The notes under the pieces: model-generated | Told to the model about the DNA's origin: nothing | Database searches by the model: none | Seen by the model: only the letters and a program-made list of their open reading frames with translations | Shown: positions 49,861 through 62,690 of the stretch, one piece after another | How the letters are laid out: every line of letters begins with the position of its first letter | Numbering within the stretch: position 1 is the first letter of the stretch | Made by a program: the position numbers and the translations under genes | NCBI GenBank assembly: GCA_023213395.1 | Contig: CM041465.1 | Coordinates: 92,883,741-92,947,740 of the forward strand | DNA length: 64,000 bases | Source: Cycas panzhihuaensis | Taxonomy: Eukaryota; Cycadophyta | Direction: 5' to 3'

Positions 49861-50460
49861 GATGAACACCCCTCGCCCGAGAAGAGGCTGGGTGGATACT
49901 CGAGGGAAATGCATAGGCATTCGTGGCTATTGCATTCGTCGCATGCGTTTGTCACGTTCAGAGAAAATCTAGTAGCCCCCATCGTAAGAACTGCACAAAC
50001 GCAAGCGTGCGAGTTGGATTTTTCGTGGTACCACTCGTGCCTTTCAGCTACGCTTGTCATGCTCAAACAGGTGAAATGTTCTGTACAGACGACTCGTGCA
50101 TGCCAGCTACACTTGTCACGATCAGACAGATGAAATCTTCCATACTGGCACCTCCACTGAATTGAGCAGGTGGGGTGGTCTTTTGTCTGGGACACGCGTG
50201 ACTCTTCTTCATTGGTTGCATCCCATTTTCCTTCAACTCCTAGTTTCTATAAGTTGCCTCTGTCCTGTTCCGACAAAAGGCACGTCCCTTAACGAAGACA
50301 CCCCCACGGCTGCCTATTTCCCTCATCTGTCCATTTCTCCTGACCGTGGTTCCCTCGGCGTCTCATTTCTGTTAGCCAGCCCTCTGCGCCAGCGGACCCG
50401 TTCCCTCAACCGCTCGTTTCTCTCAGCAGTCATTCCTAAAGGCTATCAAAAACTAATGCA
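49861..50460. repeat. short imperfect repeats and low-copy spacer, after unit 2
   Basis: Counterpart of 19871-20490, with the same 75-80-bp imperfect repeats (GACAGATGAAATC, CAAACAGGTGAAATG) and the same CT-rich tail. No gene supported. Confidence 0.55.
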
Positions 50461-52040
50461 TAATACAGAATGGAGATGCAACTTTTATGGGATTAGCCAC
50501 CAAGTTTACGTGTGAAAACTACGTTCAAATGGATGACACAAGCTCAAAGCAATGCCATCTCTCATGAACTTCAATTGTGCACCGAATGCAGATAGATACA
50601 AGCTCTTAAAAGAATCCCCGAGGGCCATCGCTCACATGTCAACTAAATAAAATCCTAAGATATAATATTTTTACAGAACTCATGAGCCATGGTTATAACC
50701 ATGTTACAAGAAGGGGAGGGGAGGCCCATAACCACGTTGCGAGCTATGAACAAACAATAATATCGACGCTTCCCCTTGATGTTAACTTCATTTCTTTAGA
50801 TACCTAAACTATCCTGGAAAGCCTGAAATCTTTCACCTACCGGTGGTTCGGTGAGAGATGTCAACCAATTGTTCTTCCATCAGTGCTTACACACAGTCTT
50901 TATGATGCCCTTCTGAGTCAAGGATCGAATGGAGTGATGGTGTACCTCAACGTGTTTAGTGCGAGCTTGGTACACGAGGTTCTTTGCAATCTTCAAGGTA
51001 CTCCAATTGTCACAGTACTATACAGCCGGTTCCAATTGCGGCAGTCCCATGTGCTACAGTATATGTTGGAAGTTAGTCTGCAGAACGGATTGGTCCCGTA
51101 CCGGGAACCCTCCTAACCTAGGTCGGTGGGGCGAGCCACTGATCTAGGAGGATCTACCATTATGTTTACGGGAGGCAGAAAATGCTAGGAGGATCTATCA
51201 TATGTCTACAACACGCAGAAAATGCTAGGCATTGGAATAACTGAAAGAGATAGGGCCAAATGGTATCAGGCTTATATGAAATTTTTTGGAAAGGAATAAG
51301 ACACATCCCACTACATGTGCACAAAAGGTGGGGTTTAGAAAATATCATTTGATTAGATTTCAAGCCTTGTGTTTGCAAAAAATTAATCCTAAAGCCAACA
51401 GAAAAATAACAAATACATACTATCATTAAATCAATGAAAATACAGCCAAATGGCATCCAAATGAGCTAAACATTTGAGGAAGCGAAGGGGACATGTGTTC
51501 CTATACGCGCACCAAATTTGAGACAAATTGGAGTTCATTAAGCCTAGGTACAAGCCATAATTTTTAAGAACTACATGAAAGCCGCTTGGACAACATGTAT
51601 TTGAGTTGTTAATGGTTATACTTGTATGATTGCCACTTATTAAACATGCAATTTGGGTTTCTATCTAGTAGTTGAGCCCTCTTGAGCTCCTTTACGTGTT
51701 TGGAGACTTAGTTCCTGAAGGTGAAAGGCACTTGACTTGGGATTCATCCTTGGAGAAGTATTTTGGAGGGTTGGAGTCCCGCTTATGGTATAATTACATC
51801 ATCTATTCCTTGTAATTTGACCATTCTTTCGCTAGTTGTTTTCTCCACCATTAAATAGAGATTTTTATAGTTTAATAAAAGTATTACTCTTCATACTTAC
51901 ATTTGGAGCAATGGTAATTATAAATGATTTGGTGTAGAATTTCCTTTTGTGGGCTCATTCTTGTTTTGATGTTATTGGGATTTCTACACTATCTCTCAGG
52001 ATCTCAAGGAGAAAGGTTGATAATTGACTTCTTCACCAAT
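50461..52040. other. AT-rich low-copy spacer, third spacer
   Basis: Counterpart of 20491-22080 and better preserved at the TGGTATCAGGCTT site (about 51262). The two-dyad box is at 51094-51127. The LTR-like part (TTTATAGTTTAATAAAAG) is at about 51862. Differences from the middle spacer are scattered substitutions and 1-3-bp indels. Confidence 0.4.
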
Positions 52041-53090
52041 TAAGCTCTATTTTAGGATCAACCACCTCCCCAGCCACATGTGTGGATGCCTTCGGTTGCA
52101 GGTGGTCGTTTCCTGAGTGTCTTGTTTCTGGCATCGGTCTGGACAAAAGATACATCTTGCATCGGGAAACCTCCCAACCTAGGCTGGCAGTGCAGGCCTC
52201 TTTCCCAGGCACATGTAGAGACGCCTTTGGTTGCCATCCCCGTTTTGTGAGATGCCTTCGGTTGCTGTCCCCGTTTCATGAGACGCCTACTTCTGGACCC
52301 CATCTAGCAAAAAGACACGTCCCATATTGGTAACCCTCGCAGCCTAGGTTGTTGGGCTGGGCATCTTCCCCGTGCACATCCGTAGGGATGCATTCGATTG
52401 CCGTTCTCATTCTTCTGAGTAGCTCGTTCCTGGACCTAGCCTCTGAGACTGTTTTCCCTGGGTGATGGTTTGCTCTGAAGCAAGCCTACTATTTTGCTTG
52501 TGGAGGTGGGTTTAGTAGGTCAGATCACAAGCGAGGAATAGTTTCTCCAATTGTGCATTTTCCTCGGGTTTACACTAATCGGCCTTTTTTCGTGTTGAGC
52601 GAAAGCTCACGTCCCCCTATCAACAATAATCTTAACTCAGGCCAGTGTTATGTGCCTTCACCCATGGCACACGTGTATAAGTTTTGGGTTACGGGTCTCC
52701 TTTTTTTGACTCACCTATTTCTTGAGTCGGTCCCATATACCGAGGAAGAGCCCGGCTTCGTTAGGCTTGTTGCACCCACTACATGGCTATTTCTAAGAGA
52801 AGCGATCCTTTTGGTCTCAGCTCGTTTTACCTAAATGGGCACTAGATAGGCCGTTTGCAACCTTTAACCAAAAGACACGTACCATACCAATGAGCTTCTC
52901 GACCCAAGTGGTTGGGGTGGTCTTTCACCCCCAGCACATATATGGGATATTTCTCTCTGCCTCTAGCATGTATCTGGACGTTTTGGTTTGCCAGTCCCCC
53001 TCTTCTGAGTCGCCTATTCTCAGAGGTTCCTAATCACGCCAAGGAGCAGCGCAGGCCATTAGTCTCTTTGCCTTGATTACATGTTTGGTT
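52041..53090 (+). repeat. diverged A-related boxes, third spacer
   Basis: Counterpart of 22081-23090. Boxes lie near 52150-52215, 52308-52375 and 52860-52945. A short duplication adds one extra GCCTTTGGTTGCCATCCCCG / GCCTTCGGTTGCTGTCCCCG copy at about 52222-52280, which the middle spacer has only once. Confidence 0.6.
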
Positions 53091-53129
53091 TTGAGGCAAC
53101 CAGTTACTTTTGGCATAGAGGTGTTGGCG

Positions 53130-53465
53130 AATAAAACCAATTAGTATGGCTGGAAACAGTCAAAACAATTTCAGAAACAGTAAAAATGGCTCACAAATGA
53201 CCATAAACGATCAAAATCGGCTCAGAAACGGTTAAGGTAGCTATAAAATGACCATAAACGATCAAAATCGGTTTAGAAATGGCTAAAACGACTGTAAAAT
53301 GGCCATAAATGATGAAAATCAGTTAAAACGACTATAAAATGATCACAATGATCAAAATCGGTTCAGAGACGGCTAAAACGGCTCTAAAATGACCAAGAAC
53401 GGTCAAAATCGGTATAGGAACGACTAAAATGGCTTTGAAATGGCCGAAAATGGTCAAAATGCGTG
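53130..53465 (+). repeat. short tandem repeats F before array A, third spacer
   Basis: Same ~50-bp A-rich repeats as 23100-23460 (AAAATGACCATAAACGATCA, AAAATCGGTTCAGAGACGG, CTAAAACGGCT). Copy number looks the same in both spacers. Confidence 0.82.
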
Positions 53466-53469
53466 AGAT

Positions 53470-56400
53470 GCTTGTGTCCCTCGGGGGGCGAGATGCTTTG
53501 AGTGCATCCCGCTCTTCCTAAGTGGGCATAGGACGGGCCGTTTACCACCTTTGGCAAAAAGACATGTCCCGTATTATTCTCCCTCCCAACCTGTGTCTGT
53601 GCTCTTTCACCCTCAAAGACATATTTGGGATGCCTTCCCCCCCCCGATGCCCGTTTGTCTTGTTCCATGGCACCCTTTTTGATGGAAGTCCCAATTGTCT
53701 TGTTTGTCTTCACCCCTCGGGCCCAAAGACACGTCCCGTATCATTCTCCCTCCCAACCCAGGTTCTGGCGCTGCTCTTTCACCCCCAGCACATGTTTGGG
53801 ACACCTCCCCCCCCCCCCCCCGATGCTCGTTTCTCTTGTTTCGTGGCACCCTTTTTGATGAAAGTCCCAATTGCCTTGTTTGTCTTCACCCCTTCCATTT
53901 TTGTCTCCCCCTCGTGCGTTTCCCTCTTGTTTAGGCTGTTTGTTTTTAGAGTTGTTGTTGGCCAATTCTCCCCTTTGGATCTATTGTTGTCTATTTTCTT
54001 TCTTTCCATTGGGGGTGTGTGGCAGCCTCCCTTTCGGTGGTGTCCCTCTTGGGGTGGGGCAGATGCTTTGCGCGTATCCCCCTCTTCCTAAGTGCGCACC
54101 AGACGAGCTGTTTACCACCTCGTGGCCAAAGACACGTCCCATATCATTCTCCCTCCCAACCCAAGTTCTGGCATTGCACTTTCACCCCCAACACACATTT
54201 GGGATGCCTTCCCCCCCGATGCCCGTTTGTCTTGTTCTGTGGCAACCTTTTTGATGGAAGTCCTAATTGTCTTGTTTGTCTTCACCCCTTCAATTTTTGT
54301 CTCCCCCTCGTGCGTTTCCCTCTTGTTTGGGCTATTTGTTTTTCCCATTGTTGCCGGTCAATTCTCCCCTTTGGATGTTTCGTTGTCTATTTTCTTTCTT
54401 TCCGTTGGGGGTGTGTGGCGGCCTCCCTTTCGGTGGTGTCCCTCTTGGGGTGGGGCAGATGCATTACGCGTATCCCCCTCTTCCTAAGTGCACACTAGAC
54501 AGGCCATTTACCACCTCGTGCCCAAAGACACGTCCCGTATCATTCTCCCTCCCAGCCTAGGTTCTGGCACTGCTCTTTCACCCCCAGCACATATTTGGGA
54601 CTCCTTCCCCCCTGATGCCCGTTTGTGTTGTTCCGTGGTACCCTTTTTTACGGAAGTCCCAATTATCTCGTTTGTCTTCACCCCTTCCATTTTTGTCTCC
54701 CCCTCGTGCGTTTCCCTCTTGTTTGGGCTATTTGTTTTCCCCATTGTTGCTGCTCAATTCTCCCCTTTGGATGTTTCGTTGTCTATTTTCTTTCTTTCCA
54801 TTGGGGGTGTGTGGCGGCTCCCTTTCGATGGTGTCCCTCTTGGGGTGGGGCAGATGCTTTGTGCGCATCCCCCTCTTCATAAGTGTGTACCAGACGAGCC
54901 GTTTACCACCTCGTGCCCAAAGACACGTCCCGTATAATTCTCCCTCCTAACCCAGGTTCTGGTGCTGCTCTTTCACCCCCAACACATATTTGGGATGCCT
55001 TCCCCCCCGATGCCCGTTTATCTTGTTCCCTAGCACGATTTTTGATGGAAGTCCCAATTGTCTTGTTTGTCTTCACCCCTTCCATTTTTATCTCCCCCTC
55101 ATGCATTTCCCTCTTGTTTAGGCTGTTTGTTTTTCCCGTTGTTGCTGGTCAATTCTCCCCTTTGGATGTTTCGTTGTCTGTTTTCTTTGTTTTCGTTGGG
55201 GGTGTGTGGCAGTGTCCCTTTCGGTGGTGTCCCTCTTGGGGTGGGGCAGATGCTTTGCGCACATCCCCCTCTTCCTAAGTGTGCACCGGATGGGTCGTTT
55301 ACCACCTTGTGCCCAAAGACACGTCCCGTATCATTCTCCCTCCCAACCCAGGGTCTGGCGCAACTCTTTCACCCCCAGCACCTATTTGGGACACCTTCCC
55401 CCTCGATGCCCATTTGTCTTGTTCTGTGGCACCCTTTTTCATGGAAGTCCCAATTGTCTTGTTTGTCTTCACCCCTTCCATTTTTGTCTCCCCCTTGTGC
55501 GTTTCCCTCTTGTTTGGGCTGTTTGTTTTTCGCATTATTGCTAGTCAATTCTCCCCTTTGGATGTTTCATTGTCTGTTATCTTTCTTTCTGTTGGGGGTG
55601 TGTGGCGGCCTCCCTTTCGGTGGTGTCCCTCTTGGGGTGGGGCAGATGCTCACAGATCCCCTCTTCCTAAGTGTGCACCGGATGGACCGTTTACCACCTC
55701 GTGCCCAAAGACACATCCAATATCATTCTCCCTCCCAACCCAGGTTCTGGCACTACTCTTTCACCCCCAGTACATATTTGGGACACCTTCCCCCCCGATG
55801 CCCGTTTGTCTTGTTTCGTGGCACCCTTTTTGACGGAAGTCCCAATTGTCTCATTTGTCTTCACCCCTTCAATTTTTGTGTCGCCCTTATGCATTTCCCT
55901 CTTGTTTAGGCTGTTTGTTTTTCCCATTGTTGCTGGTCAATTCTCCCCTTTGGATGTTTCATTGTCTGTTTTCTTTCTTTCCAATGGGGGTGTGTGGCGG
56001 CCTCCCTTTCGGTGGTGTCCCTCTTGCGGTGGGGCAGATGCTTTGCGCATATCCCCCTCTTCCTAAGTGCGCACCGGACGAGCCATTTACCACCTCGTGC
56101 CCAAAGACACGCCCCGTATAATTCTCCCTCCCAACCCAGGTTCTGGTGCTGCTCTTTCACCCCCAGCACATATTTGGGATGCCTTCCCCCCAGATGCTCG
56201 TTTGTCTTGTTCCCTGGCACCATTTTTGATGGGAGTCCCAATTGTCTTGTTTGTCTTCACCCCTTCCATTTTTGTCTCCCCCTCGTGCATTTCCCTCTTG
56301 TTTGGGCTGTTTGTTTTTCCCGTTGTTGCTGGTCAATTCTCCCCTTTGGATGTTTTATTATTTGTTTACTTTATTTTCATTGGGGGTGTGTGGTGGCCTC

Positions 56401-59400
56401 CCTTTCGGTGGTGTCCCTCTTGGGGTGGGGCAGATGCTTTGCGTGCATCCCTCTCTTCCTAAGTGTGCACCGGACGGGCCGTTTACCACCTCATGCCGAA
56501 AGACATGTCCCGTATCATTCTCCCTCCCAACCCAGGTTCTGGTGCTACTCTTCCACCCGCAACACCTATTTGGGATGCCTTCCCTCGCGATGCCCGTTTG
56601 TCTTGTTCCGTGGCACCCTATTTGACGGAAGTCCCAATTGTCTCGTTTGTCTTCACCCCTTCCATGTTTGTCTCCCCCTCATGCATTTCCCTCTTGTTTG
56701 GGTTGTTTGCTTTTCCCATTGTTATCGGTCAATTCTCCCCTTTGGATGTTTCGTTGTCTGTTTTCTTTTTTTCTGTTGGGGATGTGTGGTGACCTCTCTT
56801 TTGGTGGTGTCCCTCTTGGGGTGGGGTAGATGCTTTGCGCGCATCCCCCTCTTCCTAAGTGCACACCGGATGTGGCATTTACCACCTCGTGCCCAAAGAC
56901 ACGTCCCGTATCATTCTCCCTCCCAACCTAGGTTCTGGCGTTACTCTTTCACCCCTAGCATATATTTGGGACACCTTCCCCCTCGATGCCCGTTTGTCTT
57001 GTTTTGTGGTACCCTTTTTAGTGAAAGTCCCAATTGTCTCGTTTGTCTTCACCCCTTCCATTTTTGTCTCACCCTCGTGCGTTTCCCTCTTGTTTGGGCT
57101 GTTTGTTTTTCCCATTGTTGCCGGTCAATTCTCGCCTTTGGATGTTTCATTGTTTATTTTCTTTCTTTCTGTTGGGGGTGTGTGGCGGCCTCCCTTTCGG
57201 TGGTGTCCCTCTTGGGTGGGGCAGATGCTTTGCATGCATCCCCCTCTTCCTAAGTGCACACCGGACGGGCCGTTTACCACCTCGTACCCAAAGACACATC
57301 CCGTATCATTCTCCCTCCCAACCCAGGTTCTGGCACTGCTCTTTCACCCCCAGCACATATTTGGGACGCCTTCCCCCCTGATGCCCTTTTGTCTTATTTT
57401 GTGGTACCCTTTTTGATGGAAGTCCCAATTGTCTCGTTTGTCTTCACCCCTTCCATTTTTGTCTCGCCCTGGTGCGTTTCCCTCTTGTTTAGGCTTTTTG
57501 TTTTTCCCATTGTTGCTGGTCAATTCTCCCCTTTGGATGTTTCATTGTCTATTTTCTTTTTTTCCGTTGGGGGTGTGTGGCGGCCTCCCTTTCAGTGGTG
57601 TCCCTCTTGGGGTGGGGCAAATGCTTTGCGCACATCCCCCTCTTCCTAAGTGCCCATCGGGCGGGCCGTTTACCACCTCGTGCCCAAAGACACGTCCCAT
57701 ATAATTCTCCCTCCCAACCCAGGTTCTAGTGCTACCCTTTCACCCCCAGCACATATTTGGGATGCCTTCCCCCCTGATGCCCGTTTGTCTTGTTCCCTGG
57801 CACCATTTTTTATGGAAGTCCTAATTATCTTATTTGTCTTCACCCCTTCCATTTTTGTCTCCCCCTAGTGCATTTCCCTCATGTTTGGGCTGTTTGTTTT
57901 TCCCATTGTTGCTGGTCAATTCTCCCGTTTGGATGTTTCGTTGTCTGTTTTCTTTGTTTCCATTGGGGGTGTGTGGTGGCCTCCCTTTCGGTGGTGTCCG
58001 TCTTGGGGTGGGGCAGATGCTTTGCGTGCATCCCCCTCTTCCTAAGTGTGCACCAGATGGACTGTTTACCACCTCGTGCCCAAAGACACATCCCGTATCA
58101 TTCTCCCTCCCAACCCAGGTTCTGGCGCTGGTCTTTCACCCCTAGTACATATTTGGGATGCCTTCCCCCTCGATGCTCGTTTGTCTTGTTCCATGGCACC
58201 CTTTTTGACAGAAGTCCCAAGTGTCTTGTTTGTCTTCACGCCTTCCATTTTTGTCTCCCCCTCGTGCATTTCCCTCTTGTTTGGGCTATTTATTTTTCCC
58301 ATTGTTGGTAGTCAATTCTCCTCTTTGGATGTTTCATTGTCTGTTTTCTTTGTTTCCGTTGGGGGTGTGTGGCGGCCTCCCTTTCAGTGGTGTCCCTCTT
58401 AGGGTGAGGCAGATGCTTTGCGCGCATCCCCCTCTTCCTAAGTACGCACCAGACAAGCCATTTACCACCTCGTGCCCAAAGACATGTCCCGTATCATTCT
58501 CCCTCCCAACCTAGGTTCTGGCGCTGCTCTTTCAACCCTAGCACATATTTTGGATGCCTTCCCCACAGATGCCCGTTTATCTTGTTCCCTGGCACCATTT
58601 TGGATGGAAGTCCCAATCGTCTTGTTTGTCTTCACCCCTTCCATTTTTGTCTCCCCCTCATGAGTTTCCCTCTTGTTTGGGCTGTTTGTTTTTCCCATTG
58701 TTACCGGTTAATTATCCCCTTTTAAAGTTTCACTGCCCGTTTTCTTTCTTTTGGTTGGGGGTGTGTGGCGGGCTCCCTTTCGGTGGTGTCCCTCTTGGGG
58801 TGGGTCAGATGCTTTGCGCGCCTTCCCCTCTTCCTAAGTGTGCACCGGATAGGCCGTTTACCACCCATAGCCCAAAGACATGTCCTGTATCATTCCCCCT
58901 CCCAACCCGGGTTCTGGCACTGCTCTTTCACCCCCAGCACATATTTGGGATGCCTTCCCCCCCGATGCCTGTTTGTCTTGTTCCATGGCACCCTTTTCGA
59001 CAGAAGTCCCAATTATCTTGTTTGTCTTCACCCCTTCCATTTTTGTCTCCCCCTCGTGCGTTTCCCTCTTGTTTGGGCTGTTTGTTTTTCCCATTGTTAC
59101 TGGTCAATTCTCCCCTTTGGATGTTTTGTTGTCTATTTTTTTTCTTTCCGTTGGGGGTGTGTGGTTGTCTCTCTTTCGGTGGTGTCCCTCTTAGGGTGGG
59201 GCAGATGTGTTGCACACATCCCCCTCTTCCTAAGTGCGCACTAGATGGGTCATTTACCACCTTGTGCGCAAAGACACATCCCGTATCATTCTCCCTCCCA
59301 ACCTAGGTTTTGGTGCTGCTCTTTCACCCCCAGCATATATTTGAGACGCCTTCCCCTCGGATGCCCATTTGTCTTGTTCCATGGCACCCTTTTTGACGGA

Positions 59401-62400
59401 AGTCCCAATTGTCTTGTTTGTCTTCACCCCTTCCGTTTTTGTCTCCTCGTCGTGCATTTCCCTCTTGTTTGGGCTGTTTGTTTTTCCCATTGTTGCTGGT
59501 GAATTCTCCCATTTGGATGTTTCATTGTCTGTTTTCTTTCTTTCCATTGGGGGTGTGTGGTGGCCTCCCTTTCGGTGGTGTCCCTCTTGGGGTGGGGCAG
59601 ATGCTTTGCACACATCCCCCTCTTCCTAAGTGTGCACCGGACGGGCTATTTACCACCTCATACCTAAGGACATATTCTGTATCATTCTCCCTCCCAACCC
59701 AGGTTCTGGCACTGCTCTTTCACCCCCAACACATATTTGGGATGCCTTCCCCCCCTGATGCCTGTTTGTCTTGTTCTGTGGCACCCTTTTTGACAGAAGT
59801 CCCAATTGTCTTGTTTGTCTTCACCCCTTCCATTTTTGTCTCCCCCTTGTTTCCCTCTTGTTTGGGCTGTTTGTTTTTCCTATTGTTGCTAGTCAATTCA
59901 TCCATTTGGATGTTTCATTGTCTGTTTTCTTTGTTTCTATTGGGGGTGTGTGGCGCCCTCCCTTTCGGTGGTGTCCCTCTTAGGGTGGGGTAGATGCTTT
60001 GCGTGCATCCCCCTCTTCCTAAGTGCACACCGGACGGGTCGTTTACCACCTCGTGCCCAAAGACACGTCCCGTATCATTCTCCCTCCCAACCTAGGTTCT
60101 GGTGCTGCTCTTTCACCCCCAGCACATATTTGGGATGCCTTCCCCCTGATGCCCATTTGTCTTGTTCCCTGGCACCCTTTTTGACGGACGTCCCAATTGT
60201 CTTGTTTGTCTTCATCCCTTCCAGTTTTGTCTCCCCCTCGTGCATTTCCCTCTTGTTTAGGCTGTTTGTTTTTCCCATTGTTGCTGGTTAATTCTCCCCT
60301 TTGGATGTTTCATTGTCTGTTTTCTTTCTTTCAGTTGGGGGTGTGTTGCGGCCTCCCTTTTGGTGGTGTCCCTCTTGGGGTGGGGCAGATGCTTTGCGTG
60401 CATCCCACTCTTCCTAAGTGTGCACCGAACGCGCCGTTTACCACCTCGTGCCCAAAGACATGTTCCGTATCGTTCTCCCTCCCAACCCAGGTTCTGGCAC
60501 TGCTCTTTCACACCCAGCACATATTTGGGATGCCTTCCCCCCCCCTGATGCCCATTTGTCTTGTTTCATGGCACCCTTTTAGATGGAAGTCCCAATTGTC
60601 TTGTTTGTCTTCACCCCTTCCATTTTTGTCTCCCCCTCGTGCGCTTCTCTCTTGTTTGGGCTATTTGATTTTCCCATTGTTGCTGGTTAATTCTTCCCTT
60701 TCGATGTTTCGTTGTTTGTTTTCTTTCTTTCAGTTGGCGGTGTGTGGTGGGCTCCCTTTCGGTGGTGTCCCTCTTTGGGTGGGGTGGATGCTTTGCTTGC
60801 ATCGCCCTCTTCCTAAGTGCACACTAGACAGGCTATTTACAACCTCTAGCCCAAAGAAGCGTCCCTTCTCATTCACCCTCCTGACCCAGGTTCTGGCATT
60901 GCTCTTTCACCCCCAACTCATATTTAGGATGCCTTCCCCCTGATGCTCGTTTGTCTTGTTCCCTGGAACCCTTTTCGATGGAAGTCCCAATCGCCTTGTT
61001 TGTTTTCACCCCTTCTATTTTTGTCTACTCCTCATGCATTTCCCTCTTATTTAGGCTATTTGTCTTTCCCATTATTGATGGTCAATTCTCCCCTTGGATG
61101 TTTTGTTGTCTATTTTCTTTCTCTCTAGTGGGGGTGTGTGGTGGCCTCCCTTTCGATGGTGTCCCTCTTGGGGTGGGGCAGATGCATTGCACGCATCCCC
61201 CTCTTCCTAAGTGCACACCGGACGGGCCATTTACTACCTCGTGCCCAAAGACACGTCTCGTATCGTTCCCCCCCCCAACCTAGGTTCTGGCACTGCTCTT
61301 TCACCACCATCACATATTTGGGATGCCTTCCCCTCCCCCCCCCCCCCAATGCCCGTTTGTCTTGTTTCATGGCACCTTTTTTGACGGAAGTCCTAATTGT
61401 CTTGTTTGTCTTTACCCCTTCCATTTTTGTCTCCCCCTCATGCATTTCCCTCTTGTTTGGGCTGTTTGTTTTTCCCATTGTTGTTGGTCAATTCTCCCCA
61501 TTAGATGTTTTGTTGTCTATTTTCTTTCTTTCTGTTGGGGGTGTGTGGCGGCCTCCCTTTTGGTGGTGTCCCTCTTGGGGTGGGGCAGATGCTTTACGCC
61601 CATCCCCCTCTTCCTAAGTGCACACCGGACGGGTTGTTTACCACCTCATGCCTGAAGACACGTCCCATATCGTTCTCCCTCCCAACCTAGGTTCTGGGGC
61701 TACACTTTCACCCCTAGCACATATTTTGGACGCCTTCCCCCCCGATGCTTGTTTGTCTTGTTCCATGGCGCCCTTTTTTATGGAAGCCCCAATTGTCTTG
61801 TTTGTCTTCACCCCTTCTATTTTTCTCTCCCCCTTGTACGTTTCCCTCTTATTGGGCTATTTGTTTTTCCCATTGTTGCTGGTCAATTCTTCCCTTTCGA
61901 TGTTTCGTTGTTTGTTTTCTTTCTTTCGGTTGGGAGTGTGTGGCGGGCTCCCTTTTGGTGGTGTCCCTCTTAGGGTGGGGTAGATGCTTTGCACGCATCG
62001 CCCTCTTTCTAAGTGCGCATCGGACAGGCCGTTTACAACCTCTGGCCCAAAGAAATGTCCCTTCTCATTCACCCTCACAACCCAGGTTCTGGCGCTGCTG
62101 TTTCACCCCCAACTCATATTTGGGATGCCTTCCCCCCCAATGCTCATTTGTCTTGTTCCCTGGAACCCTTTTCGATGGAAGTCCCAATCGTCTTGTTTGT
62201 TTTCACCCCTTCCATTTTTGTCTACCCCTCGTGCATTTCCCTCTTGTTTGGGCTATTTGTTTTTCCCATTGTTGGTGGTTAATTCTCCCCTTCGACATTT
62301 TGTTGTCAGTTTTCTCTCTATCCATTGGGGATATGTGGTGGCCTCCCTTTTGGTGGTGTCCCTCTTGGGGTGGGGTAGATGCTTTGCGCACATGCCCCTC

Positions 62401-62690
62401 TTCCTAAGTGTGCACCAGACAAGCTGCTTACCACCTCTGGCCCAAAGACCCTTCTCGTATCATTCACCCTCGCATCCCAGGTTCTGGCACTGCTCTTTCA
62501 CCCCCAGCATATATTTGGGATGCCTTTCCCCCTGATGCCCGTTTGTCTTGTTCCCTAGCACCCTTTTTGATGGAAGTCCCAATCGTCTTGTTTGTCTTCA
62601 CCACTTCCATTTTCCCCCCCTCATGCGTTGATTTTTATCCCCGACTTCTCCCCTTTTGATGTTTTAGTTGTCTTTCTTCGTTATCTAGAT
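53470..62690 (+). repeat. IGS tandem array A, third spacer (~24 monomers, complete)
   Basis: Complete array of about 9.2 kb, with about 24 box anchors from 53558 to 62443. As in the middle spacer, the first two monomers are shortened and diverged types cluster at the 3' end (CCCATAGCCCAAAG near 58865, AAAGAAATG or AAAGAAGCG near 62047 and 60853). It is about 2 kb, or five monomers, shorter than the middle array. The array ends with the same shortened monomer and junction as at 34690. Confidence 0.95.
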
